Shown: positions 25,201 to 33,256 of the stretch, one piece after another | How positions within the stretch are numbered: the first letter of the stretch is position 1 | Layout of the letters: the number at the start of each line of letters is the position of its first letter | NCBI RefSeq assembly: GCF_010731755.1 | Contig: NZ_AP022589.1 | Location: forward strand, 2,604,001-2,668,000 | Source of the DNA: Mycolicibacter minnesotensis | GTDB lineage: Bacteria; Actinomycetota; Actinomycetes; Mycobacteriales; Mycobacteriaceae | Direction: 5' to 3' | Length of the DNA stretch: 64,000 nucleotides | Notes under the pieces: model-generated | The model's input: the letters and a program-made list of their open reading frames with translations, nothing else | Database searches by the model: none | What the model was told of the DNA's origin: nothing | Program-made: the position numbers and the translations under genes

Positions 25201-27852
25201 GCGGTGATCCTGGACGACACCTGCGATCCCCTGCTCAGAACAACCCTGAACGAAGACGACGGCACGCTGGAGTTCGCCGCATTCACCGCGACAGCCAACG
25301 GCGACACCACGTGGACGATCACCGCCACCGCCGAACTCAACATCCTTCCCGCGGCGCCGCGCCAGGTGCCACCAGAGGCCGAGTCGACCAGCACCATTGA
25401 TGGTGAGGAGTTCTACGCCCGTACCAAGGGATTCGGTCTCGAATACGGCGACGCCTTCCGGTCGGTCAGCAAGGTGGTCGCCGGCCAGGGCCGGGTAACG
25501 GCCGACTTGCGCACTCCTGCGGCCATCGTCGAGGACCTCGATCGCTACCGCTTTCATCCGGCACTGGTCGATGGCGTGTTTCAAGCGCTCTTCGGCGCGA
25601 TGATGCTCGATCAGCCGCTCGGCCAAGGCCCCTATCTTCCGGCCCGCATCCGGCACTGCGCCCTCTACGGCGCACCGGCAGATCAGATGCAGGTCCACGT
25701 TCGGGTGGTTTCGGCGACCGAGGAGGAGATCGACAGCGACATCGACGTCACCGACGGCGCCGGAAACACGATCGCGGTGTTTCGCGGCCTTACCGTCCGG
25801 TCGCTGGAAGTCGCGTCCCAGCTGTCGCTCGAGCGCATCGACAGGGGCCTGCTTGAAGTCCGATGGTGCGCTGTGCCCCACGAAGCGGGGGAGCAGCACC
25901 GTGACAGCACCGGCGGGTCGTCGTGGCTCGTCTTCGCCGATGACTCCGGAGTGGGCGATGCCGTCGCGGACGACCTACGGCGGCGCGGGCACCGGGTCAC
26001 CACGGTCGGACACGCCTGTGTCGATGCGCTGAGCAAGGTCGACGGGGGCTACCTGATCGATCCGGGAAGCCGCGAACAACTCGACGAACTCTTTGCGCAC
26101 AGTGACGTCACCGACCTCACCGGCATCGTCGACTGCTGGCCTGTGGACCTCCGCCCGGTCGAGGACGAAAACCGCGGCGCGGGTAACGAAGTCGATGAAG
26201 CGAACCAGCAGCTTGGACTGCGCACCGTCCTTCGCGTCGTCCAGGCCCTGGCAGCGCGCCCGGAGATGAAGCCCCGTCTGCACCTGGTCACCGCCAACAG
26301 TCAGCCGGTGGGCGACACCGCGCTGACCGGGCTGGACCAAGCGCCCCTCTGGGGCCTGGGTCGCGTTATCGGCCACCAGGAGTTCGTGGAGAACTGGGGC
26401 GGGCTGATCGACATCGATGGTGCCGACGATCGTGGGCAGACCGCTGCGCGAATCTGTGATCACCTGCTGAACAACGAATCCGAGGACCAGATCGCGTTGC
26501 GGGGTGCGACCACGTACGTTCCGCGGCTTAGCCCGTGCACTGGCCTCGTGGCACCGTTTCCCATCAAGCTCAGTTCGGACGCGACCTATGCGGTCACCGG
26601 CGGTCTGGGTGCGCTCGGGCAGGTGGTGGCCCGCTACCTCGCCGAACGCGGAGCGCGGCATATCACGTTGTTGAGCCGGACTGCCCTGCCGCCGCGGGAG
26701 CACTGGGCCGCTGCAGCGGAAAGCGACCCCCACTTCACCACGGTACGAGCTATCGAGGAGCTCGAGCGGCTCGGTGCTGAAATCACTACCGCCAGCGTCG
26801 ATATCACCGACGCCGCCAACATGTGCGCCTGGCGCGCCGAGCACCTGCGCAGGGGCGGCAGGCCCATCCGCGGAGTCGTGCACGCGGCAGGCGTGGTGGA
26901 CGACCGGTTGCTGGTCAATATGGCAGAACGTGATTTCGCTGCGGTGCTGGCGCCCAAGATCACCGGCACGCGGGTGCTGCACGAAGCGCTGCGGGACGAC
27001 GAACTGGACTTCTTCGTCATGTTCGGGTCCGCCGGGTCGGTCATCGCCTCCCCCGGACAGGGCAACTATGCCGCCGCCAACGCCTACCTGGACTCCTTCG
27101 CGCACTACCGGCGGCGCCAGGGACTGCCGGCACTGACCATCGGATGGGGGCCGTGGTCGGTGGGTATGGTCGACGAGCTGAACCTGGCGGGCGTCTACGC
27201 ACAGCGCGGTATCGACCTGATCACACCGCGTGTCGGCGCGCGGATCCTCGATCGACTCCTGACGCAACGGGCCCCCAGCGTGGTCGCGATCACCGCGGAC
27301 TGGAGTCGGGCCCGCCGAGTCGGATTCGGCGGGCGTCCGCCGCAGATGTTCGCCGATCTGGGCGTCGAGGAGCTCAGTCCCGACGGCGGCGACGCGCCGG
27401 CGTCGATTCTCACCGTCCTGGCCGGCACGCCAGAGTCAGATCGGATCGGGCTGATCGCAGCCACCGTTCGGCGGCTCGTCGCCGACGTCTTCGACTGTGG
27501 CGTCACCGACTTCGAGACCAACGACATGCTCGATGACATCGGCTTGGACTCGATGATGGCGATGGACTTCCGGGTCCGGATCAACGAGATGTTCTCGATA
27601 GATCTGCCCCTGCTCGAGATCCTGCGCGGGGTCAGTGTGAACTCGCTGGCCGACCGGGTGCTGGCCGAACTGCATGCCGTTCACGGCGATGTTCCCGCCG
27701 ACGTCGTGGAGCCGCTGCCGGACCAGCAAGCGGCCGACGACGACGATGTCGACCGTGTTGTCGAGCAGCTCTCGGACGCCGAGCTGCGAGAGTTGCTGGC
27801 GGAGCTGGACGCCCACGGCAGTGGTCCGGGCCTGGACGGCGCTCCGCGATGA
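22279..27852 (+). CDS. Type I polyketide synthase (KS-AT-DH-KR-ACP)
   Basis: An 1857-residue single-module synthase. KS (about 12-430): DTACSSS with Cys185, His320 in EAHGTGT, His360 in KTNIGHLEAG. AT (about 530-830): GHSAGEV with Ser632; YHSHH (740-744) is neither the HAFH malonyl nor the YASH methylmalonyl pattern. DH (about 905-1180): HRVQGSVVLP with His936, and DGVFQ (1098-1102). A noncatalytic KR-like half is followed by KR (about 1435-1620) with TGGLGALG, Tyr1597 and a VVDD motif of B-type KRs. ACP: GLDSM with Ser1758. There is no enoylreductase, methyltransferase or thioesterase, so the chain should keep hydroxyls or double bonds and be released by another enzyme. The stop overlaps the ABC ATPase start. 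Confidence 0.92.
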   Translation: MSLPDDDDRREPLAIVGVGCRFPGGADSAESFWRLLRGGVDATSEVPESRWNADRYHDPNPAKVGKVVTRRGGFLDGIDQFDAQFFGMSPREAHALDPQQRLLLQATWESLEDAGIPADDLAGGDVGVFVGGFTLDYQLLQNQGQASRYRFKAHSATGMMMTMLSNRISYAFDFRGPSMSIDTACSSSLVAVHLAANSIRNGECEVALAGGVNVMIGPNTAIAESKSGFLSPEGRSKAFDDAADGYARGEGAGIVVLKRLADAQRDGDEIYAQILGTAVSQDGHTDGITVPRGEAQEVAIRTALYRAGVRPEQIGYVEAHGTGTPVGDPIEMRALAAALTAERPASSPLLIGSVKTNIGHLEAGAGIAGLIKAALVVKHGFIPPHLHLRTPTRHVSTADLKIEIPTGGRAFPDCSRRVVGVNSFGFGGTNAHVVLAEPPAVVETPREADRSSAPLTIVAISARSEDALVEVAGRLADHLVAHPHIALPDLAYTLGRRRTHQTYRHTLIASSAAEAGEQLRALAQDSTFTAGRGVQAAPKLAFVCSGMGPQWWGMCRELLGVFPEFTASIERSDRELARYTDWSLIEELRRDETDTRMTETEIAQPANFAIQVALAEQLEHFGLSPDAVVGHSAGEVAAHYLAGLLTFEQAVHVIYHRSRLQQRVSGTGSMLAVGLDTDSLLRTLDEATRAEFAAQRVSVAAINSPLAVTLAGDRDVLDAIARQCNDAAVFTRQLAVKVPYHSHHMDPIRDELFSAFDGLSSKAAVRPLYSTVTGEALDRYHAGAAYWWQNTRTTVLFEPAIRRMLDDGYTHFVELGPHPVLAPSILETAGKQSVSVLASQRRGDDAARRLLECVGALHCLGHDIAWDAMHPSDERRLLKLPSYPWQTKRFWTETTEATESLFYHPVHPLLGQKISAIHPTWEAEMSTVLTPFLNDHRVQGSVVLPGAVYVEMARAVAAEIYDTACSVDNLVFRRAVILDDTCDPLLRTTLNEDDGTLEFAAFTATANGDTTWTITATAELNILPAAPRQVPPEAESTSTIDGEEFYARTKGFGLEYGDAFRSVSKVVAGQGRVTADLRTPAAIVEDLDRYRFHPALVDGVFQALFGAMMLDQPLGQGPYLPARIRHCALYGAPADQMQVHVRVVSATEEEIDSDIDVTDGAGNTIAVFRGLTVRSLEVASQLSLERIDRGLLEVRWCAVPHEAGEQHRDSTGGSSWLVFADDSGVGDAVADDLRRRGHRVTTVGHACVDALSKVDGGYLIDPGSREQLDELFAHSDVTDLTGIVDCWPVDLRPVEDENRGAGNEVDEANQQLGLRTVLRVVQALAARPEMKPRLHLVTANSQPVGDTALTGLDQAPLWGLGRVIGHQEFVENWGGLIDIDGADDRGQTAARICDHLLNNESEDQIALRGATTYVPRLSPCTGLVAPFPIKLSSDATYAVTGGLGALGQVVARYLAERGARHITLLSRTALPPREHWAAAAESDPHFTTVRAIEELERLGAEITTASVDITDAANMCAWRAEHLRRGGRPIRGVVHAAGVVDDRLLVNMAERDFAAVLAPKITGTRVLHEALRDDELDFFVMFGSAGSVIASPGQGNYAAANAYLDSFAHYRRRQGLPALTIGWGPWSVGMVDELNLAGVYAQRGIDLITPRVGARILDRLLTQRAPSVVAITADWSRARRVGFGGRPPQMFADLGVEELSPDGGDAPASILTVLAGTPESDRIGLIAATVRRLVADVFDCGVTDFETNDMLDDIGLDSMMAMDFRVRINEMFSIDLPLLEILRGVSVNSLADRVLAELHAVHGDVPADVVEPLPDQQAADDDDVDRVVEQLSDAELRELLAELDAHGSGPGLDGAPR

Positions 27853-28703
27853 AAGCCGATCGCGACCTGGCGGTGCAGGTACGGAATCTCTGCAAGAGCT
27901 ACGGGCGGGTGCAGGCCCTGCAAGGCCTGGATCTTGACATCGCCCGCGGGGAGATATTCGCCATCCTCGGGCCCAACGGTGCCGGCAAATCAACGACGAT
28001 CGAGATCCTGGAGGGCCATCGGAAGCGCGATTCCGGGCAGGTCAGCGTCTTAGGGCAGGACCCCGGCTCCGCAGGACGATATTGGCGGGCCAGGATTGGG
28101 ATCGTCTTGCAGGAGACCAGCGACTTCGGGATGCTGACCGTGCAGGAGACCGTCCAGATGTTCGCCAAATGTTATGGCACGGCACGAACTTCTGCCGATC
28201 TCCTTGACCTCGTCGGGCTCTCCCCGAGCGCGCGTGCGCGGGTGCGGACACTGTCCGGTGGACAGCGGCGCCGGCTGGACGTCGCGCTGGGGATCATCGG
28301 ATATCCGGAACTGCTCTTCCTGGACGAGCCGACCACCGGCTTCGATCCGGAAGCGCGGCGCGCGTTCTGGGATCTGATCCGGCTGTTGGCCTCCGACGGC
28401 ACGACCATCGTGCTGACCACTCACTACTTGGAAGAGGCTGCTGCCCTGGCAGATCGGGTCGCGGTGGTCTCAGGCGGACGGCTTGCCGCCCTGGATTCGC
28501 CCGCGCGCCTGACCGCGCACATCGCTTCGGGCGCGACCGTGACGTGGCTGGAGGGTGACTTACCCCAGGTTCATCAGACCGATCGCCCGACCGAGTTGAT
28601 CAGACGCCTCTCTGCGGAGGGCAGGGAGCTGGCTCAACTAACTGTCACCCGTCCCACCCTCGAAGACGCTTATCTGAGCCTGATCGAAGGAGGCCTGAGG
28701 TGA
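27849..28703 (+). CDS. ABC transporter ATP-binding protein (drug/lipid exporter type)
   Basis: A 284-residue ATPase subunit with Walker A GPNGAGKST (about 43-51), signature LSGGQRRRLDVA, Walker B LLFLDEPTTGFD and switch His in TTHYLEEAAALADR. The C-terminal extension ending TLEDAYLSLI is typical of the daunorubicin-resistance DrrA-type subfamily of ABC-2 exporters. Start and stop overlap with both neighbours (ATGA, GTGA), so it is part of the PKS operon and probably powers export of its product through the next gene's permease. Confidence 0.9.
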   Translation: MKADRDLAVQVRNLCKSYGRVQALQGLDLDIARGEIFAILGPNGAGKSTTIEILEGHRKRDSGQVSVLGQDPGSAGRYWRARIGIVLQETSDFGMLTVQETVQMFAKCYGTARTSADLLDLVGLSPSARARVRTLSGGQRRRLDVALGIIGYPELLFLDEPTTGFDPEARRAFWDLIRLLASDGTTIVLTTHYLEEAAALADRVAVVSGGRLAALDSPARLTAHIASGATVTWLEGDLPQVHQTDRPTELIRRLSAEGRELAQLTVTRPTLEDAYLSLIEGGLR

Positions 28704-29554
28704 TCGAGTTCGTCGACGAGGAGCCCGATCTGCGTCGAGCCGGTACGCACGCCAGATCGGAACTTCCCTCGGCGTTGCGTATCGGCTTCTCGCGCGTCCT
28801 GCCCGAGTTGAAGATGTTCTACCGCCGCCCAGAACAGGTAGCGCTGACCTTCTCGATGCCCGCGGTGATCTGTCTTCTTCTGGGATCCATCTTCACCGCG
28901 CGGGTGCCCGGCGCCCAGACCACCACGGGTGCCGTGATCGCCGCCAGCATGTTCGCCTACGGAATCCTGTCGACGTCGTTCACCAATCTCGGAATCAGCA
29001 TTGCGGCTGACCGGGAGACCGGTGCCCTGCGGCGACTGCGCGGTACGCCGGCAACGGCGTCGTCGTATTTCATCGGCAAGATCATGCTGGTCGCGATTGC
29101 GAGCTTCGCCGAGGCTGTGGTCCTGCTGGCGTTGGGGGTTCTGGTTTTTCACCTTCGCCTGCCCGCGGACTTGTTCGGATGGTTCACGCTGGGCTGGGTT
29201 TCGGTGCTGGGGATCGTCAGCTGTTCGCTGCTGGGCATCTTGGTCAGTAACTTCGCGAGCAACGCAGTGTCGGCCGCCGTCCTCACCAACGGCCCCGCGG
29301 TGGGCCTACAGTTCGTCTCGGGCACCTATGTGCCGCTGATGCTGATACCGACCTGGATGCTGGCGATCGGATCGCTGTTTCCTGTCAAGTGGATGGCCCA
29401 GGGATTTCGCTCGGTATTGCTACCGGAGGAGATGGCCGCCTTCGAACCGGCAGGAACCTGGGAACACTGGCGGATCTTCGAGGTCCTGACCGCCTGGAGT
29501 GTGGTCGGACTTCTGGCCTGCCTGCTGGTGTTCCGCTGGTCGGATCGGGGCTGA
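28700..29554 (+). CDS. ABC-2 type transporter permease
   Basis: A 284-residue DrrB-like permease with six hydrophobic segments after a charged N-terminal 45 residues. It contains the characteristic stretch AADRETGALRRLRGTPATASSYFIGKI between helices 2 and 3, and SGTYVPLMLIPTWMLAIGSLFPVKW near the C-terminus. It starts at GTG overlapping the ATPase stop. Together with the ATPase it forms an exporter, plausibly for the polyketide or lipid made by this operon. Confidence 0.88.
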   Translation: MIEFVDEEPDLRRAGTHARSELPSALRIGFSRVLPELKMFYRRPEQVALTFSMPAVICLLLGSIFTARVPGAQTTTGAVIAASMFAYGILSTSFTNLGISIAADRETGALRRLRGTPATASSYFIGKIMLVAIASFAEAVVLLALGVLVFHLRLPADLFGWFTLGWVSVLGIVSCSLLGILVSNFASNAVSAAVLTNGPAVGLQFVSGTYVPLMLIPTWMLAIGSLFPVKWMAQGFRSVLLPEEMAAFEPAGTWEHWRIFEVLTAWSVVGLLACLLVFRWSDRG

Positions 29555-29556
29555 AC

Positions 29557-30990
29557 GTGCCTTCCCTGCTGACGATCACCTACCACTTCTTCTTCCAGAT
29601 CGTGGTCATCCTGCTCACCTACCGACTGCTGTGGCCCGTACTGCGACGCCTGGCCCAGGTACAGGTGGTGGCGATCATGGTGGCCGGATTCCTGCTCGGT
29701 CCTTCCGTTCTGGGGTGGATATGGCCGGCTGGGCAGCAATGGCTGTTCCCCACGAAGTTGACCCTCGGGTCGGAGACCTTCACCCACCCGAACCTGACGG
29801 TCATCTACGTCGTTGGGCAACTGGGCCTGGTGCTGTACATGTTTCTGGTGGGGGCTTCGTTCAAACTCGACATCCTCACCGCGCATTGGCGGCAGGCCGG
29901 CGTGACCTCAGCGGCCGGCATCGGTGTTCCCCTCGTGCTCGGGGGAGTCCTGGGTGCGTGGATGGTAAGCCGTGGCGGCTATTTCACCGACAATGTCGTG
30001 TCGTGGCAGGGTGCCCTGTTCGTCGCGGCCGCCGTGGCCATCACCGCCTTCCCCATGCTGGCCTGGATCGTCTACGACTCCGGGCTGCTCAACACGCGAT
30101 TGGGCACGGTGTCGCTGTCGTGCGCTGCCTTCGACGACGCATGCTCATGGGTGCTGTTGGCGACCGTGGTGGCCACGGCGAAGGGAAGCCTCTTCGGTGC
30201 CGTGCTGGCCATCGGAGGCGGGCTGGCCTACCTGGTATTCATGATCTATGTCGGCCGGCCGTTGCTGGCGCGGCTGGAGACATGGTCGCCGCCGCGCGCC
30301 GACATTGAACGCACGGGCGGACTGCCGATTGCCCACACCAGCGTTGTTCTGCTGACCGTACTGGCGGCGAGCTGCTTCACCGATTTCGTCGGAATCTATT
30401 CGGTATTCGGCGCTTTCGTTGCCGGCGCCGTGATGCCGCGCGGCGAGCTGCTGACGCAGATCCGTCAGCACTTCGAACCCCTCACGGCGTACCTGCTGAT
30501 CCCAGCCTTCTTCATCTACTCGGGACTGAACACCCAGCTCCGGCTGATACTGGACGGTCCGACGCTGCTGATGGCGATGATCGTGCTGGTGGTGTCTTTC
30601 ACCGCCAAGTTCGGGGCAGTGGGACTGGCCGCCCGCTGGCAGGGAATGAGTCGGCTCGAAGCCGCGTCGATGGGTGCACTTGCCAATGCCCGTGGCTTGA
30701 TGGAACTGATTCTCCTCAATATCGGTTTCGAAGCCGGCCTGATCTCCGGGAAGCTGTATACGATTCTGGCGCTCATGACGATCGTCACGACACTGGTGGC
30801 CACCCCCTTGCAGCGACAATTCGAGCGCCGATTGTGGAAAACCGGCGCGCGGTTCGGCGCCGACGGCGAGGAGCCCTACGGTAATGATCACCCGCGTAAC
30901 GGGCATGCGGCGGCGCAACCCGCTGCGGCACGTTCAGAACAGACCCCACCACCGTCGAAAGGTAAGTCACATGCGCGCTTTCACGCCTAG
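29557..30990 (+). CDS. Cation:proton antiporter (CPA2/KefB-like)
   Basis: A 477-residue integral membrane protein with about 12 helices, resembling the monovalent cation:proton antiporter-2 family: VQVVAIMVAGFLLGPSVLG near the N-terminus, ITAFPMLAWIVYDSGL, a conserved CAAFDDACSW acidic pair in the ion-binding region (DD), and GAFVAGAVMPRG. There is no C-terminal TrkA domain. It starts at GTG 2 bases after the permease stop. The C-terminal tail is Pro/Ala/Arg-rich and runs 20 bases into the next gene. Its role in a polyketide operon is unclear; pH or ion homeostasis under the same stress is possible. Confidence 0.82.
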   Translation: MPSLLTITYHFFFQIVVILLTYRLLWPVLRRLAQVQVVAIMVAGFLLGPSVLGWIWPAGQQWLFPTKLTLGSETFTHPNLTVIYVVGQLGLVLYMFLVGASFKLDILTAHWRQAGVTSAAGIGVPLVLGGVLGAWMVSRGGYFTDNVVSWQGALFVAAAVAITAFPMLAWIVYDSGLLNTRLGTVSLSCAAFDDACSWVLLATVVATAKGSLFGAVLAIGGGLAYLVFMIYVGRPLLARLETWSPPRADIERTGGLPIAHTSVVLLTVLAASCFTDFVGIYSVFGAFVAGAVMPRGELLTQIRQHFEPLTAYLLIPAFFIYSGLNTQLRLILDGPTLLMAMIVLVVSFTAKFGAVGLAARWQGMSRLEAASMGALANARGLMELILLNIGFEAGLISGKLYTILALMTIVTTLVATPLQRQFERRLWKTGARFGADGEEPYGNDHPRNGHAAAQPAAARSEQTPPPSKGKSHARFHA

Positions 30991-32173
30991 TCACATCACC
31001 GCCGTTGTTGCCGCCACCGGTCTGACTGCCGGCGCGCTGGCGAACGTACCTGTCGCATCGGCGGCTTCGGTGGCGCCCATCGAGGTTGCGCTGACTGCCG
31101 GGGGATCGCTGGGTGACGGGACCGCTTTGATCATGGGTGGCACCAGCATTCCGCAGCCGAACCAGCTTTACCTGGATGCGGCCAACCAGCTCTATCTCGA
31201 GCCGCTCGGGTTCGGGGGCACCCTCCAGTCGTTGTTCACGCCCGAGAACATCAGCGCGACTTCGCAGGCGCGGGGTATGCAGATTCTCGATTCGACCATC
31301 CTGCAGAAGATCGCCAATGGCGACGTCAGCGCCGAGAACCCGCTGGTGGTGTTCGGCTATTCGCAGAGCGCGGCCATCTCCTCGGCGGTCATGCGGCAGC
31401 TGGCTGGGCAGGACGTTCCCAGCGATTTCGTGCGTTTCGTACTGATCGGCAATCCTGCCAATCCGGTCGGCGGAATGACGGTGGAGACCAGCGGTCTCTA
31501 CCCGCAATACCTGGCCGACTACGTGGCCACCCCGAACAATCTCTATCGCGCTGACATCTACACCCATGAATACGACGGTGTCGCAGCGTTTCCGACGTAT
31601 CCACTCAACCTACTGTCGGTCCTCAACGCCGCGATGGGCTTCATCTATTCGCACGGCACCTACTTGAGCCTGACTCCCGAACAGATCAGCAACGCCGTCC
31701 TGTTGCCCACCTCCGACAGCGACACGCTGGTCAACTACTACATGATCCCGTCCGAGAGCCTGCCGCTGCTCAACCCGTTGCGCTTGATCCCCATTGCCGG
31801 GCAACCCCTGTATGACCTGCTCGAACCCGTGACTCGTGTTCTGGTGAACCTCGGCTACGGCAACATCGAACACGGCTGGTCGCCCGCCGACGCCGATGTG
31901 GTCACCGGCCCCGGCCTGTTTCCGACCGACCTGAATTTCGGCGATGTGGTGACGGCTCTGGGTAACGGCCTGCAGCAGGGAATCAACGACTTCGTCGAGG
32001 CCCTCTTCGATCCGGCCACCTACCAGATCACGCCACTGCTGGACAACCCCTCGCTGACCGATCTTGAGGTGGCCGGCTACCTCTTCGGCTTCCTGCCTTC
32101 GCCGAACCCGACGGCGGCAGAGGCGCTGCAGGGAATCAGCGAGTTGTTCCAGGCCTTCAGCGCTATGACCTGA
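30971..32173 (+). CDS. Secreted PE-PPE domain hydrolase/acyltransferase
   Basis: A 400-residue exported protein: signal peptide to about residue 32 (VASAAS), then a PE-PPE domain (PF08237), an alpha/beta serine-hydrolase fold seen in mycobacteria. GGTSIPQP follows the first strand, and the nucleophile elbow GYSQS has Ser131. The membrane-associated acyltransferases Chp1 and Chp2 of M. tuberculosis, which complete PKS-derived trehalose lipids, contain this domain. Being last in the PKS/exporter operon, the protein could transfer the polyketide acyl chain outside the membrane. It lacks PE or PPE N-terminal motifs. It ends tail-to-tail (11-base overlap) with the DUF1295 gene. Confidence 0.8.
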   Translation: MRAFTPSHITAVVAATGLTAGALANVPVASAASVAPIEVALTAGGSLGDGTALIMGGTSIPQPNQLYLDAANQLYLEPLGFGGTLQSLFTPENISATSQARGMQILDSTILQKIANGDVSAENPLVVFGYSQSAAISSAVMRQLAGQDVPSDFVRFVLIGNPANPVGGMTVETSGLYPQYLADYVATPNNLYRADIYTHEYDGVAAFPTYPLNLLSVLNAAMGFIYSHGTYLSLTPEQISNAVLLPTSDSDTLVNYYMIPSESLPLLNPLRLIPIAGQPLYDLLEPVTRVLVNLGYGNIEHGWSPADADVVTGPGLFPTDLNFGDVVTALGNGLQQGINDFVEALFDPATYQITPLLDNPSLTDLEVAGYLFGFLPSPNPTAAEALQGISELFQAFSAMT

Positions 32174-33062
32174 GGTGGTGGCCCGGACGCGGCGGGCGGG
32201 GCACCAGGCGCGGCACTCGGTCGATCACATCCTGGTATTCGGGCCTGCGCTGCAGGCTGCGCTCCTCCATCATCGGAATGCTGGCGCCCAGGAACATCGC
32301 GACGATCGCCAGCACACCGAAGAACATCCACCACGCCTGAGCCGGCGCGGCGGCAACCCCGAACAGCGCGCACGCAAACCAGAAGCTGATCTCACCGAAA
32401 TAGTTGGGATGCCGCGACCAGCCCCATATCCCGCGATCCATCGCCATGCCTGGAGTCCGATCCCGGACGAACCGGTGTAGCTGCACGTCTGCCACCAGTT
32501 CCAGCAGCACCGCGGAAATGCCGATGGCAAACGCGATAACAGAAAGCCACGGCAGTCCCCGGTCCGGCCGTGTCACCGCAACGTAGACCGGCACCAGGCC
32601 GACGAACACCTGAAGGGTGGGTATCAGATGAATGGCGAACAGGTCCGCGACGAACTCCCAGCGGCCAGCGCGTTCGCGTAGCAGGGGATATCGCCAATCC
32701 TCATGGTGCATTCCGGGAAATCCCCACGCCCAGTTGGCGGTGAGCCGAACCGCCCACAGCCCCACCACCACAGCGATCAATACGCAACGCGTGGTATCGA
32801 CGTGAGGAAGCGACTGAAACCACCAATACGCCACTAACAGGGGCGGAATGACGCTCCAATAGGCGTCGTAGAAGCTGGAGTTGCCGAAGCACCTACTGAA
32901 GACGAAGACCACCACGGTGGCCAACACATCAGCGATCAACGTATCCAGCCAGAGTCGCCCCGTGTCCGGCCCCCATCCCAGCCACGCGCCGGCGACGCCG
33001 AACGCGATGAGGTAGGCCACACCGATCAGCGACAGTGACGCCGTCTTGCCCGGCCTCACCAT
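32163..33062 (-). CDS. DUF1295 membrane protein (Rv0446c-like)
   Basis: A 299-residue protein with about eight membrane helices and the DUF1295/steroid 5-alpha-reductase-like C-terminus: GIWGWSRHPNYFGEISFWFACALFG, then PMMEERSLQRRPEYQDVIDRVP. M. tuberculosis Rv0446c, located between ufaA1 and sigK, is the recognisable relative. Here the gene has moved outside the operon and is inverted. The family fold suggests an NADPH-dependent reductase on a lipid. Start: ATG at 33062; the frame extends further upstream into the shared divergent promoter region without a good ribosome binding site. Confidence 0.83.
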   Translation of the reverse strand: MVRPGKTASLSLIGVAYLIAFGVAGAWLGWGPDTGRLWLDTLIADVLATVVVFVFSRCFGNSSFYDAYWSVIPPLLVAYWWFQSLPHVDTTRCVLIAVVVGLWAVRLTANWAWGFPGMHHEDWRYPLLRERAGRWEFVADLFAIHLIPTLQVFVGLVPVYVAVTRPDRGLPWLSVIAFAIGISAVLLELVADVQLHRFVRDRTPGMAMDRGIWGWSRHPNYFGEISFWFACALFGVAAAPAQAWWMFFGVLAIVAMFLGASIPMMEERSLQRRPEYQDVIDRVPRLVPRPPRPGHHLRS

Positions 33063-33162
33063 GTGGTCACGCGGCTTCGGTCTGTGTGTATCAGCGGATG
33101 CATCGACCTTCGTCTCCAACGGGGCGCTGGCCGAGGATGCCGGGCCAACACCGGGGTGAGCT

Positions 33163-33180
33163 CTCGACGCTACCGGGAGA
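33163..33180. promoter_or_regulatory. 18-base element shared with 18113-18130
   Basis: CTCGACGCTACCGGGAGA differs from the copy at 18113 by one base and lies at nearly the same distance (59 against 58 bases) from the CCCGACC box. Both sites are between divergent genes. It could be a minus-strand promoter (TAGCGT) or an activator site. Confidence 0.45.
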
Positions 33181-33218
33181 GCAAGGCGGCGCAACCTGTT
33201 TCGATCGGCTTGTCGCCG

Positions 33219-33256
33219 AGTCCCGACCACGGCGCTCGCGGCTCCGAATAACCTCC
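33219..33256 (+). promoter_or_regulatory. Putative SigK-type promoter C
   Basis: CCCGACC (33222-33228), 12 bases, GCTCCGAAT (33241-33249), 7 bases, ATG at 33257. Here the ATG is the start of the FAD oxidoreductase itself, consistent with a leaderless mRNA: there is no Shine-Dalgarno sequence before it. This operon includes sigK downstream, which is why I assign the motif to SigK. Confidence 0.7.

Noticed and set aside
24664..27267. Long minus-strand frames opposite the PKS
   Set aside because: The PKS frame has intact catalytic motifs throughout; the antisense translations show none.
30971..32173. Calling the PE-PPE domain protein a PE or PPE family member or a cutinase
   Set aside because: It lacks the N-terminal PE/PPE signature; it has a normal signal peptide and only the C-terminal-type hydrolase domain.
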